Part shown: positions 8,822-16,651 of the stretch, one piece after another
How positions within the stretch are numbered: position 1 is the stretch's first letter
How the letters are laid out: each line of letters opens with the position of its first letter
NCBI RefSeq assembly: GCF_000178855.1
Contig: NZ_ADVG01000004.1
Span: 868,001-932,000, forward strand
Direction of reading: 5' to 3'
Source: Ktedonobacter racemifer DSM 44963
GTDB lineage: Bacteria > Chloroflexota > Ktedonobacteria > Ktedonobacterales > Ktedonobacteraceae
Length of the DNA stretch: 64,000 bases
Notes under the pieces: generated by a model
Seen by the model: only the letters and a program-made list of their open reading frames with translations
Databases searched by the model: none
Told to the model about the DNA's origin: nothing
Position numbers and translations under genes: made by a program

Positions 8822-10304
8822 TAGTACTACAGTTGGAGTTAGGTGCTAGTATAGAAAGAGAGCAACCAATCACCCAGCGAAAGAAGCAGGATCATGAACC
8901 ACCAGGAAATCAAAGAGGAGGAAGAGGCCGCAGTGCGGTGGGCAGGATGCCTCGATGAAGTGCATGCACGTATCGCAGGGCGCTTTGCCCGCTCCGAACA
9001 GCGCCAGCGTGCGCGGGCGTATCTGCAAGGGTTGTTGCGTCCCATTGAGCGCAAAAATGGCTGGCAACTGGCAGAAGCAGCAGGAGAAGCCAATCCCTAC
9101 GGCTACCAGGAACTGCTCAGTCGGGCACACTGGGATGCTGATGCGGTTCGCGACGACCTGCTGGACCTGGTGCGAGAGAAACTCGCTGATTGCACCGCCG
9201 TGGTCGTCATTGATGAAACGGGCTTTGTGAAAAAGGGCACCAAGTCGGTCGGAGTCGCTCCTCAATACAGCGGGACGGTGGGCAAGATTGGCAACTGCCA
9301 GATCGGCGTCTTCCTAGCCTACGCGAGTCCCAAGGGGCAGGTGTTGATGGATCGGGAGATCTATTTACCTCACGAATGGACTGATGATCGCCACCGCTGT
9401 GAGGAAGCAGGTGTGCCAGAGGAGATGGAGTTTGCCACCAAGCTTGTCCTGGCTCGCCGCATGCTCGAACGGATGCTTGCCCATCACCTGCCCTGCGCCT
9501 GGGTAACTGCTGACAGCGTGTATGGAGCCGATTATCACCTGCGGCGCTTTCTCACCGAGCACCACATTCCTTACGTGCTGGCTGTCCCACCTCAGAATCA
9601 GATCCGGATGGGATTGGATGAAGGCTTCGCCTCCGTTGGGGTGGATGAGTGGTTCGCGCGCAAGCATTCTGGGCGTTGGTATCGACTCTCAGCCGGATGG
9701 GGATCGAAGGGACCTCGGTGGTTTGAATGGGCCTGGCGAAAAATGGATGCAGAGGTTCCCGATGGCTGGCAAGCCTGGATCGTGGTGCGACGTAGCCTCA
9801 CCGATCCCACTGAGGTCGTCTATCATCGGGTGTGTGCCCCAAAACAGACCACGCTACAACAGATCGTGGACGTAGCCGGCCAGCGCTGGAAGGTCGAAGA
9901 AGCCATCGAGCGAGCGAAAGGCGAGTGTGGACTCGATCAGTACGAAGTGCCTTCCTGGACCGGGTGGTACCGGCATGTCACGCTCTCGCTTGTGGCCCAA
10001 TTGTGTGCAACAATGATGGTCGAACAGGCCAATACCGCCCGGGAAAAAAAAGCGTGGGAACAGCAGTCCAGCCCAAGCAGTTTGCAGCAGTTCAAGTGCC
10101 AGAGAGGATTGGTTGTCCATTGATCCCTTACACCCTTCCAGAAGTGCTTCGCCTTGTCTGGTCGCTGGTGTGGCAACAGATCGTTCAACATGCTCAGGTG
10201 GTGGCCTGGTCTCTCTTTCGGCGGCACCATCAGGCGGTCGCTCAAGTTTACCATTACAAACGCCGTTTGGCTCTCAATACTTCCTAACTCCAACTGTAGT
10301 ACTA
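8822..10304 (+). mobile_element. IS701-family insertion sequence
   Basis: A perfect 22-bp inverted repeat, beginning TAGTACTACAGTTGGAGT, lies at 8822-8843 and 10283-10304. The right end interrupts an HlyD-type gene that reads into it from 10305. The left end is fused to the IS630 element. Confidence 0.9.
8894..10123 (+). CDS. IS701-family DDE transposase
   Basis: 409 residues in the first frame. Key motifs are VVVIDETGFVKKGTKSVGVAPQY (first Asp), WVTADSVYGADYHLR (second Asp) and WKVEEAIERAKGECGLDQYEVPSW (Glu). The normal C-terminus (IPYTLPEVLRLVWSLVWQQ...) is found in the -1 frame up to 10287. An A8 run at 10044-10051 sits at the expected junction, so the full protein probably needs a -1 shift or transcriptional slippage there; alternatively the gene is mutated. 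The catalytic residues are all before the run. Confidence 0.88.
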   Translation: MNHQEIKEEEEAAVRWAGCLDEVHARIAGRFARSEQRQRARAYLQGLLRPIERKNGWQLAEAAGEANPYGYQELLSRAHWDADAVRDDLLDLVREKLADCTAVVVIDETGFVKKGTKSVGVAPQYSGTVGKIGNCQIGVFLAYASPKGQVLMDREIYLPHEWTDDRHRCEEAGVPEEMEFATKLVLARRMLERMLAHHLPCAWVTADSVYGADYHLRRFLTEHHIPYVLAVPPQNQIRMGLDEGFASVGVDEWFARKHSGRWYRLSAGWGSKGPRWFEWAWRKMDAEVPDGWQAWIVVRRSLTDPTEVVYHRVCAPKQTTLQQIVDVAGQRWKVEEAIERAKGECGLDQYEVPSWTGWYRHVTLSLVAQLCATMMVEQANTAREKKAWEQQSSPSSLQQFKCQRGLVVH

Positions 10305-10560
10305 ATTCGACAGGTTGACCAGGATGTATCTGCTCTTGTTGTCTCGCCGGCACAAAGAGCACAGCGACAATATTCTCTCCATGTGTGGAGTTTTGTCGCG
10401 TCACAATCCCCTGTCCTCCCACGAAAACCGGGACCTGCGTTCTCTACGCAAGGAGACCTGCTCCCAGGAAAAGGAACAAAAGCAGCCAGGCAAAAATCCA
10501 CACTTGAAGATGCCGCTTATACGCATCTTCACGAAAGATCGAACGATTTAAAGAAGTCAT
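10305..10560 (-). pseudogene. HlyD-type secretion adaptor remnant
   Basis: Reading from the ATG at 10560, the frame gives SLNRSIFREDAYKRHLQ, a hydrophobic membrane helix (IFAWLLLFLFLGAGLLA), a TAG stop, then in the same frame RTQVPVFVGGQGIVTRQ and VAVLFVPARQQEQIHPGQPVEL. FRxxAxxR followed by one helix, and a closing xVxxGQPVxL, are typical of membrane-fusion proteins of peptide/bacteriocin exporters. The gene carries a nonsense codon and is cut by the IS701 end at 10304. It lies 190 bp downstream of the double-glycine peptide gene on the same strand. Family assignment is by motif recognition only. Confidence 0.6.
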
Positions 10561-10704
10561 AGAATAGAAAAAATGGTAAAATAAGGGCCAGTTGGCAAGT
10601 GCGTCAAACATCTTACCAACCGGCTGGAGAACTCTGCTCGTAATGCATTTCCCAGTGACTACGAGTAGAGCAGCATTTCAGAGATCATGTAACGTAACAA
10701 ATAG

Positions 10705-10722
10705 AAAACGTCTAGACGTTTT
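10705..10722. promoter_or_regulatory. 18-bp perfect palindrome
   Basis: AAAACGTCTAGACGTTTT lies between the end of the peptide gene and the HlyD remnant. It could be an operator or a short terminator stem; no factor can be named. Confidence 0.4.
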
Positions 10723-10749
10723 ACCTGCGTTCCATCGATCTATACGCTG

Positions 10750-10998
10750 CTAGAGGCCGAGATCAGTGCCCAGACTCAGGTTCACGCTACCAACAGGAGT
10801 CTGCGCGTCAACGTTCACGCCACCAGTGGCATGAGGAAGGCTTGTCGAGGTCGCCGTCGTCGTGGCGTTCGAAACCGTGCCGTTGACCGTATTCAAGACC
10901 GAGCCCACGAGACCGCCAAACACGCCAGCGCCGCCAGCGACCTGGTCGAGATCCTCATCGGTCAACTCCTGGAACATGGGATTCTTCTCGTCGAACAT
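10750..10998 (-). CDS. Double-glycine leader peptide, bacteriocin-like precursor
   Basis: 82 residues. The leader carries the motif ELTDEDLDQVAGG (residues 11-23), as in peptides cut after Gly-Gly by C39 peptidase-type ABC exporters. The predicted 59-residue product is rich in Gly, Val, Ser, Thr and Asn, with no Cys. The ATG at 10998 has a perfect AAGGAGG ten bases upstream; longer in-frame starts are upstream of that site and unlikely. The HlyD-type remnant downstream supports an export role, now disabled. No modification enzyme, immunity gene or ABC exporter remains nearby. Function as bacteriocin or signal is inferred. Confidence 0.78.
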   Translation of the reverse strand: MFDEKNPMFQELTDEDLDQVAGGAGVFGGLVGSVLNTVNGTVSNATTTATSTSLPHATGGVNVDAQTPVGSVNLSLGTDLGL

Positions 10999-11162
10999 GG
11001 AAACAAATCCTCCTTGATAAACTATGAAAAACGAGTGATCCGCTATCTTGAGAGATGGACCACCATTCTCAAGTTCGGGTCGACCAACCTTCCCATAACA
11101 AGGCATCATAGCGACCGCCCACATGTCGCCGCGATGGGTATTATGGGAAGCGACCTTTCCCA

Positions 11163-11229
11163 AACGTTCAAGAACGTTCCCACTACATAGGCGTTCTTGA
11201 AACTATGGATAGTATACAGCTCTTGAAAT
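11163..11229. promoter_or_regulatory. Clustered CAAGAACG motifs upstream of the peptide gene
   Basis: A 16-bp palindrome, AACGTTCAAGAACGTT (11163-11178), is followed by related inverted sites GCGTTCTTGAAAC (11191-11203) and GCTCTTGAAAT (11219-11229). They lie 165-230 bp upstream of the peptide ATG. They look like binding sites of one regulator, but this is inference. Confidence 0.35.
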
Positions 11230-11419
11230 AGTCTTTAGCTCATGCCATCCGCAATATAGCTGGATGGTACTACTTTTGGGCGATAAAATTCACAAAAGAT
11301 GAGTTTATACAATGCAGTATACTCAACAGTATTAATGAATTAATACCTTTATTTATCACACTATAAGCGAAAAAGTAGACCTACCTCTTCTCTTAGCTAC
11401 ATGGATATGGTGCAAGCCT

Positions 11420-11830
11420 TCTGAAAGTTCCCCGTGCTAAAGCAGCGGGGGTACTAAACGTTCTGTCCACGCTTTGAGCCGTTCCCCGCTGATGAGGACA
11501 GCCCACTCTAATGGTAGTTAGCTCGGAATTTCGGGTAGGCGCGCTCCGGCTTCGGAAATGCCAAATCTTCGGGGCAGAGCTTGCCTCTCTTTCGCGCGTT
11601 GGTGTGTGCGCTCATGTGCTACCCGCAGGGTACGTCCCAAGGACGCGGCATGCCGCGTCCGGAAGCGCGCTTCTGCCCCCTCCCAATACCGCTGGATCTA
11701 GCACACGAGGGAAAGGGATCTGCTAGATCGAGGTAGGCAGCTAAAACGCGGAGCACATTGCGGTGTTGGTCCCATGCAATGCCGCAATGTGCTCGACATC
11801 CTGATACAAAGCCAACGCAACGCAAAAACG
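11420..11830 (-). pseudogene. tnpB 3'-end remnant with right-end hairpin
   Basis: On the minus strand this region matches the last part of the tnpB at 25896-27534, for example LAAYLDLADPFPSCAR here against LAAYLDPADPIPSCAR there. Related downstream sequence follows, and so does the element's right-end hairpin (11430-11451; ccccgtgctaaagcagcggg here, the same pattern at 27519-27542). No 5' part remains. It is a decayed copy of the same transposon lineage. Confidence 0.75.
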
Positions 11831-11883
11831 GCCAAGCGATTTTTTCGCAAGCTGCTCAAAAATGACAACGCACTATGACACTC

Positions 11884-12876
11884 TTAATGACTGTGCCGCT
11901 TTAGAAGCAGTGCTGTTTGATGATAGCCCACGCCAACTGCCGCGAGCACCAGATAGTCAACCGTGATATTCAAATAATGGTAGGCAAGGGTGACAGGATA
12001 GGAGGCCAGCGTCAGGTTCCCAAACTGTTCCAGGGTGTCCAGATATTGTTTGGGCTGAAGACGCTCTGCCCAGTGATCCATCAAAACTCGCGATGCTTGA
12101 TGGGTAATGAGGGCGATGTTCTCCCCCGTCAACCCATGTTTGCTGAGCAAGGTTCGCACCATCGTGGGTATCCCTTCCATTGCAGATACTTGGAAGGAGT
12201 AAATCCCTGTATCTTCCGTGATCTTGTACGTCGCACGCGGGGTATCGCGTGCTTGCATCGTCATCGCGCCATATTGGGAACTCAGTGTTTGTGTTGCGTA
12301 GTCAATCAGTTCAAAATCCGCCTCTGGACCAACTACAGCCGCACCCGCACCATCGCCAACACTGAGCGCGTGCCCTTGCGTGTAATCCATATAGTGCATC
12401 CAGTTCGTACCGCAGGTAACCAAAGCGTACTTGCTCCGTCCCGCTGTAATGGCAGCACATGCTTCAAGCACGCCAAGCAAAAAGGTACTAAATTCGTTAT
12501 TAATTGGCACAACCAGGGTGTGTTCGGGAAGCTGGACGCCTTGATGCACCAGATAGAGACTATTGGGCGTGTAAAACTCTGGTACGGATGCATATCCATA
12601 GAGCCGATCAATCTCTTCTGGAGCCACCTGCGCCCGTTGGAGCGCTAACTGAGACGCTTCGACCATCAGTGGTTCAAGCCGCTCACCTTGAGCCAGGTAC
12701 CGCCTTTCTTTCATGCCCGTAAAGAGGTCCTTTTCGGCGATCCCCTGGGCATTTGCTACCGTGATCACCTGGTGAAAAATAGGATCGTCATTGCCGCGAA
12801 TATTCGGTGGAACGCTAAAGCCGCATCCTTTGATTCCTATACAATTCAAGTTTTTCTTCTGCCTGCTCTGAGCCAT
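11884..12876 (-). CDS. FabH-like (ketoacyl-ACP synthase III-fold) protein lacking the catalytic Cys
   Basis: 330 residues, the usual length of a KAS III protein. The thiolase fold is recognised from SVGDGAGAAVVG, ITHQASRVLMD (His259 equivalent of the catalytic His) and FGNLTLASYPV (Asn287). At the position of the active-site Cys (AACAGF in FabH) it reads NEFSTF, with Phe129. It therefore cannot do standard Claisen condensation and may transfer acyl groups, act as a dehydratase-like or regulatory paralogue, or be inactive. A longer frame starts at a TTG (12972), but the ATG at 12876 fits family length. No fatty-acid gene is adjacent; an acyl-CoA synthetase lies 1.2 kb away on the other strand. 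Confidence 0.85.
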   Translation of the reverse strand: MAQSRQKKNLNCIGIKGCGFSVPPNIRGNDDPIFHQVITVANAQGIAEKDLFTGMKERRYLAQGERLEPLMVEASQLALQRAQVAPEEIDRLYGYASVPEFYTPNSLYLVHQGVQLPEHTLVVPINNEFSTFLLGVLEACAAITAGRSKYALVTCGTNWMHYMDYTQGHALSVGDGAGAAVVGPEADFELIDYATQTLSSQYGAMTMQARDTPRATYKITEDTGIYSFQVSAMEGIPTMVRTLLSKHGLTGENIALITHQASRVLMDHWAERLQPKQYLDTLEQFGNLTLASYPVTLAYHYLNITVDYLVLAAVGVGYHQTALLLKRHSH

Positions 12877-13008
12877 TCCCTTGGGCTGGCCCCCAGATGT
12901 TTCAGTAATTGCTGCATGCTTGTTCTTTATTCTCTTGTCATTTGCGCATCTAAGTATTGATGTAAACACCAAAAATGATCCCTGTTTTGAATAGACGAAT
13001 TCAAATAT

Positions 13009-13038
13009 GCCGCGAACCTAATCAATCTGGTTCGCGGC
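13009..13038. terminator. 10-bp stem hairpin
   Basis: GCCGCGAACC and its complement are separated by 10 bases. It lies upstream of the FabH-like gene in the divergent intergenic region, so its role as a terminator is unsure. Confidence 0.35.
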
Positions 13039-13068
13039 TACAGGTCCCTTCTATCTGCGAAGGAATTT

Positions 13069-13119
13069 GTGAAGTTGACCCGTTTCTGTAGAGCATCTAC
13101 AGAAACGGGTCAACTTCAC
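13069..13119. repeat. Perfect 24-bp stem hairpin
   Basis: Arms 13069-13092 and 13096-13119 are perfectly complementary around a 3-base loop. No gene ends here, so it is not an obvious terminator. It immediately precedes the degenerate direct-repeat array. Confidence 0.7.
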
Positions 13120-13126
13120 GCCAAAG

Positions 13127-13241
13127 GTAGGCCTTTCTGAAGAATGTAGACGTTTCGAGATGATAGTAGATCTTTCAGCAGCGAGTAGACCTTTCATGCG
13201 CGCTGGAATGGTAGACTCTTCAGCAAAAGGTAGACCTTTTG
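13127..13241 (+). repeat. Degenerate direct repeats of GTAGACCTTTC, about 19-20 bp apart
   Basis: Units start at 13127, 13146, 13166, 13185, 13211 and 13230: gtaggcctttc, gtagacgtttc, gtagatctttc, gtagacctttc, gtagactcttc, gtagaccttttg. The spacing (19, 20, 19, 26, 19) is close to two helical turns and is not a multiple of three, so this is not a coding repeat. It resembles an iteron or regulator-binding array more than CRISPR, since the unit is short and imperfect. Confidence 0.6.
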
Positions 13242-14103
13242 CTGATGCGTTGAACGAAGCTTTTCGGGGTTCGTTTGCCCAGTTGCTCATGCTTTCCAGT
13301 CTCAGCATCAAAAGGACCATGACGTTGCGCGTCGGAGAAGGGAATGAAAATGGTTCACGCAATTAGCGGGCTCCCCATTTTCATAGGGATAGCGGGTGAG
13401 CCTAAAATACATCAGATCCTCCCTCTCCACAAAAAGCTGAGCACCGCTAGGAACGGCGCTCAGCCCTCTGTATATTTGACATCAAATTGACACCTAATGC
13501 TGTGAACGTTGGCGGTAAAAAGAGGCTTTGATGAACGGTTGTGAACGCGAAACAAGCTTGCTAGACAAAGCTTCAGCAACGCTGTATAATACCGTCTCTT
13601 TTATACATATTTCATTGAAGATATATACAAAAGATATTCCGCCTAAACGCTGATTAGATGCCGTTTCAGGCCTATTTGCTCTGACGGTAGTTCTGACAGT
13701 TGTTGTGCCGTATTGTCGCGAAAAAGCGCGAATGTCGGCGGCTAATCCCTTGCGCTCACTCCGCCTGGGGAGCCATTTCTCACCTTGAAATAGGAGGTGA
13801 AGGAAGGTGGTCGAAGGAACGGCCATTCCCTGGGCCTCTCCTCTTTTACCTCCCCATCTCAAGCAGGCAAATAGGAAAAAAATTCAAGCTGGGTAAAAAT
13901 TGGATAGTGGGTAGTGATCGTATGGTTGCTTTCCTCTCGATCTGAGAACCTGCTGGCGTTCTGTGACGCTTCTCTGTTCTCCCATTTTTGGTTATGCCCA
14001 TTTCAGGATGACGTTTTGACGCGAGAAGTGATATAAAAAGGGAGGATTGGTAGTGAGCATGAGAATGAGGCGTTGATCGTCACGCAAGCACAGTGAATGA
14101 TGA
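13242..14103. other. About 0.86 kb without a convincing gene
   Basis: Short frames here lack ribosome sites and family features. A hairpin with one mismatch (11-bp arms 13436-13446 and 13454-13464, GCTGAGC...GCTCAGC) is the only structure seen. The rest probably holds the promoter of the synthetase gene. Confidence 0.5.
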
Positions 14104-14115
14104 GTGAGGTACGAC

Positions 14116-15657
14116 ATGGATTCAATCGTTGAGGCAGTATTTCAGCATGCGGACAGAGGGGCGGAACGACCCGTTCTCCTCTTTGAAGGGCAAACCATCT
14201 CCTACGGGCAACTTGCCTCACAGGTAACATCCTTCGCGCAGGCGCTGCTGGTGCATGGGTTGCACGAAGGTGACCGGGTGGCACTCTTTCTGGAGAACTG
14301 TCCGGACTTTGTCGTCACATACCTGGGAACGCACCTCGCTGGGGGGATCGTGGTGCTGGTCAACACCCAGTACCGGCAGGTTGAACTGAGCCATATCATG
14401 AGCGATGCGGGAGTGCGCTTTTGCGTCACTGGACCTGCCGGGCGGACCGAGCTGTCGCGCCTGGACCTGCCGGACCTCGAAACGCTTATCATCGTCGGCG
14501 AGGACGTTCATGAGGAGAACAGCGCTTCACTTTCTTGGAGCGAGTTTCTGGACGCTGGCGACAAGCAGGGTGGCACGCACGAGTTGACCATGCCATCACC
14601 GGACGCTCCCGCAGTCATTGGCTACACCTCTGGCACGACGGGACGAGCCAAAGGGGCGCTCCTGCTTCAGCGCAATCTCCTCGCTAATATTCAGGCGCTT
14701 ACTCAGGCCTGGCACTGGAGCGAACAGGATCATCTCTTGCTCACACTCCCGCTCTTCCATACTCATGGCCTGATGGTCGGGATGCACGGCACGCTCTACA
14801 CGGGGGCGCGAGTGACCCTGCGGCGGAAGTTTGATGCCGCAAGCGTGCTCTCAAGCCTGCGCCATGACCCAAGCATCAGCCTGTTCTTTGGCGTTCCTAC
14901 CATGTACTCACGCCTGCTGGCTGAGGCCGAACGTCAGGGGGGACCAGTGCCCCATCCACGCCTCTTCGTCTCCGGCTCCGCACCGCTCAGCCCACACCTC
15001 TTCAACGACTTCGCACGTACTTTTGGACAATTCATCCTTGAGCGATACGGCATGACGGAAACGGGCATGAATCTTTCCGTCCCCTATGATGGCGAGAGAC
15101 GTGCAGGAACGGTTGGCCTGCCCTTTCCAGGCCAGGAGGCGCGCATCGTGGACACACAAACGCGCCAGGTGCTCCCTGCGGGCGAGATTGGGGAGATTGA
15201 GGTCCGTGGCCCTCACGTCTTCGTAGGGTATTGGAACCGTCCCGAAGCGACCGCCGAAGCCTTGAGCGAGGATGGCTGGTTTAAGACGGGGGATCTGGGC
15301 TGGCGGTCTGCTGACGGCTATTTCACCATTACTGGTCGTGCCCGCGAGCTGATTATTAGCGGGGGCTACAATATCTATCCACGCGAGGTCGAAGACGTCT
15401 TAGCGACCCACCCAGGCGTTGGTGAGGTCGCCGTCATCGGGCTCCCCGATCTGGATCTGGGCGAGCAAGTTGTCGCTGTCATCGTCCCTAGGCCCAACCA
15501 GCCTCGCGATGCCAACGACATCATAGCCTACTGTCGTGAACGGCTCGCCAGCTACAAGAAACCCCGACGCGTCATCTTTATTGACGCGCTCCCACGCAAT
15601 GCCTTGGGGAAGGTACAGAAGCACTTGCTCGTTGCTCGCTTAGATGAGCACAGGTAG
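14116..15657 (+). CDS. AMP-forming acyl-CoA synthetase, malonyl-CoA synthetase (MatB)-like
   Basis: 513 residues of the ANL superfamily, activating a carboxylic acid with ATP and CoA. Seen in order: P-loop GYTSGTTGRAKGALL, the ERYGMTETG motif, PYDGERRAGTVGLPFPG typical of MatB-like ligases, GWFKTGDLGW (A8 hinge), GRARELIISGGYNIYPREVED and the catalytic lysine in PRNALGKVQK. It acts in the cytoplasm, feeding CoA esters to lipid or polyketide metabolism. ATG 14116 follows GAGTGAGGT; a GTG at 14104 is an alternative. The substrate is not settled: malonate, methylmalonate or a fatty acid are possible. A truncated copy follows 200 bp downstream. Confidence 0.9.
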   Translation: MDSIVEAVFQHADRGAERPVLLFEGQTISYGQLASQVTSFAQALLVHGLHEGDRVALFLENCPDFVVTYLGTHLAGGIVVLVNTQYRQVELSHIMSDAGVRFCVTGPAGRTELSRLDLPDLETLIIVGEDVHEENSASLSWSEFLDAGDKQGGTHELTMPSPDAPAVIGYTSGTTGRAKGALLLQRNLLANIQALTQAWHWSEQDHLLLTLPLFHTHGLMVGMHGTLYTGARVTLRRKFDAASVLSSLRHDPSISLFFGVPTMYSRLLAEAERQGGPVPHPRLFVSGSAPLSPHLFNDFARTFGQFILERYGMTETGMNLSVPYDGERRAGTVGLPFPGQEARIVDTQTRQVLPAGEIGEIEVRGPHVFVGYWNRPEATAEALSEDGWFKTGDLGWRSADGYFTITGRARELIISGGYNIYPREVEDVLATHPGVGEVAVIGLPDLDLGEQVVAVIVPRPNQPRDANDIIAYCRERLASYKKPRRVIFIDALPRNALGKVQKHLLVARLDEHR

Positions 15658-15777
15658 CAGAAGAAGTAGCATGCCCACCTTCATGAAATTTTTTCTCAGG
15701 GTGGATGGTCATATGCAGTACAACAGCAAGGGATGAAAAGGCCCTCCCAGGAAGGGAGAGCCAACATCATCATCTGC

Positions 15778-15861
15778 CTACTCTTTCATGAGAATGCGCT
15801 TCAATTCTGGGAGAGCCGCCCGTATTTCTTCAATAAGTTTTGGTGTGAAATTCTGAGGCAT
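15778..15861 (-). other. Small open frame (27 codons), fragment or small protein
   Basis: The minus strand reads MPQNFTPKLIEEIRAALPEL and seven more codons before a stop. Composition is protein-like, but there is no clear ribosome site and no recognised family. It may be the start of a lost gene, joined here to the truncated synthetase copy. Confidence 0.25.
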
Positions 15862-16462
15862 GACCGAGACAATTATGAACATGACCAATCCCTACGAGGG
15901 CGAACGACGTGCTGGTACTGTTGGTATGCCCTTCCCCAGTCAGGAGGCGAGGGTCGTCAATGTAGGTACACACCAGCCCTTGCCTGCTGGCGAGATAGGA
16001 GAGATCGAGGTACGCGGCCCCCACGTCTTCGCGGGCTACTGGAACCGGCCCGACGCCACTGCTGAGGCCTTTGCTGAGGATGGCTGGTTTAAGACGGGCG
16101 ACCTGGGTTGGTGTAGCGAGGATGGGTATTACACGATTACGGGCCGCGCACGCGAGTTGATTATCAGCGGCGGCTACAATATCTATCCCCGCGAGGTCGA
16201 AGATGTGTTGGAGACGCATCCCAGCATCGCCGAGGTCGCGGTAATTGGCCTACCCGATAGCGACATGGGTGAGCAGGTCGTCGCGGTAGTTGTCCCTAAA
16301 AAGGGACAGGTGCCTCAAACTGCTGAGCTTATCACCTACTGTCGCGAGCGTCTCGCCAGCTATAAGAAACCACGCCGCGTGGTCTTTGTCGATGCGCTCC
16401 CACGCAACGCCCTGGGAAAGGTTCAGAAGCACCTGCTTGCAGTTCAGCTTCCCATAGTGTGA
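15860..16462 (+). pseudogene. C-terminal duplicate of the acyl-CoA synthetase
   Basis: 200 residues closely matching the last 200 of the gene at 14116-15657, from the MTET motif to the catalytic-lysine motif (NALGKVQKHLL). The ATP P-loop half is missing, so it cannot be a complete ligase. The match begins exactly at MTET, and the DNA just before it is unrelated. A free-standing C-terminal domain is possible, but a truncated tandem duplication is simpler. Divergence from the parent at many codons shows the duplication is not recent. Confidence 0.8.
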
Positions 16463-16580
16463 CCTTTTGCTCATGGGTAGTGGATTAGAGAAGCCTTCAC
16501 ACCCTTACCTCAAGGCTCACGTAGCGGGCCGCGATAAGTATCAGAGAATTGGAAGGTCTTGCCTGCAAATATGATGGAGT

Positions 16581-16609
16581 TTGCCATCATGGGCGATGCC
16601 TGCTATAGT
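16581..16609 (+). promoter_or_regulatory. Sigma-70-type promoter of the methyltransferase gene
   Basis: TTGCCA at 16581-16586, a 17-bp spacer, and TATAGT at 16604-16609. The predicted transcript starts near 16616, which rules out the in-frame ATG at 16559. Confidence 0.65.
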
Positions 16610-16651
16610 AGTGAACATACAAACATGGCGAAGGGAGAACGGCAATATTCT

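Noticed and set aside
13127..13241. Direct repeats as a CRISPR array
   Set aside because: The units are only 11 bp, imperfect and spaced by 8-15 bp; no cas genes are present.
13494..13862. 122-codon minus-strand frame
   Set aside because: No ribosome site, no recognised domain and biased composition; it lies in a gene-poor region with remnants.
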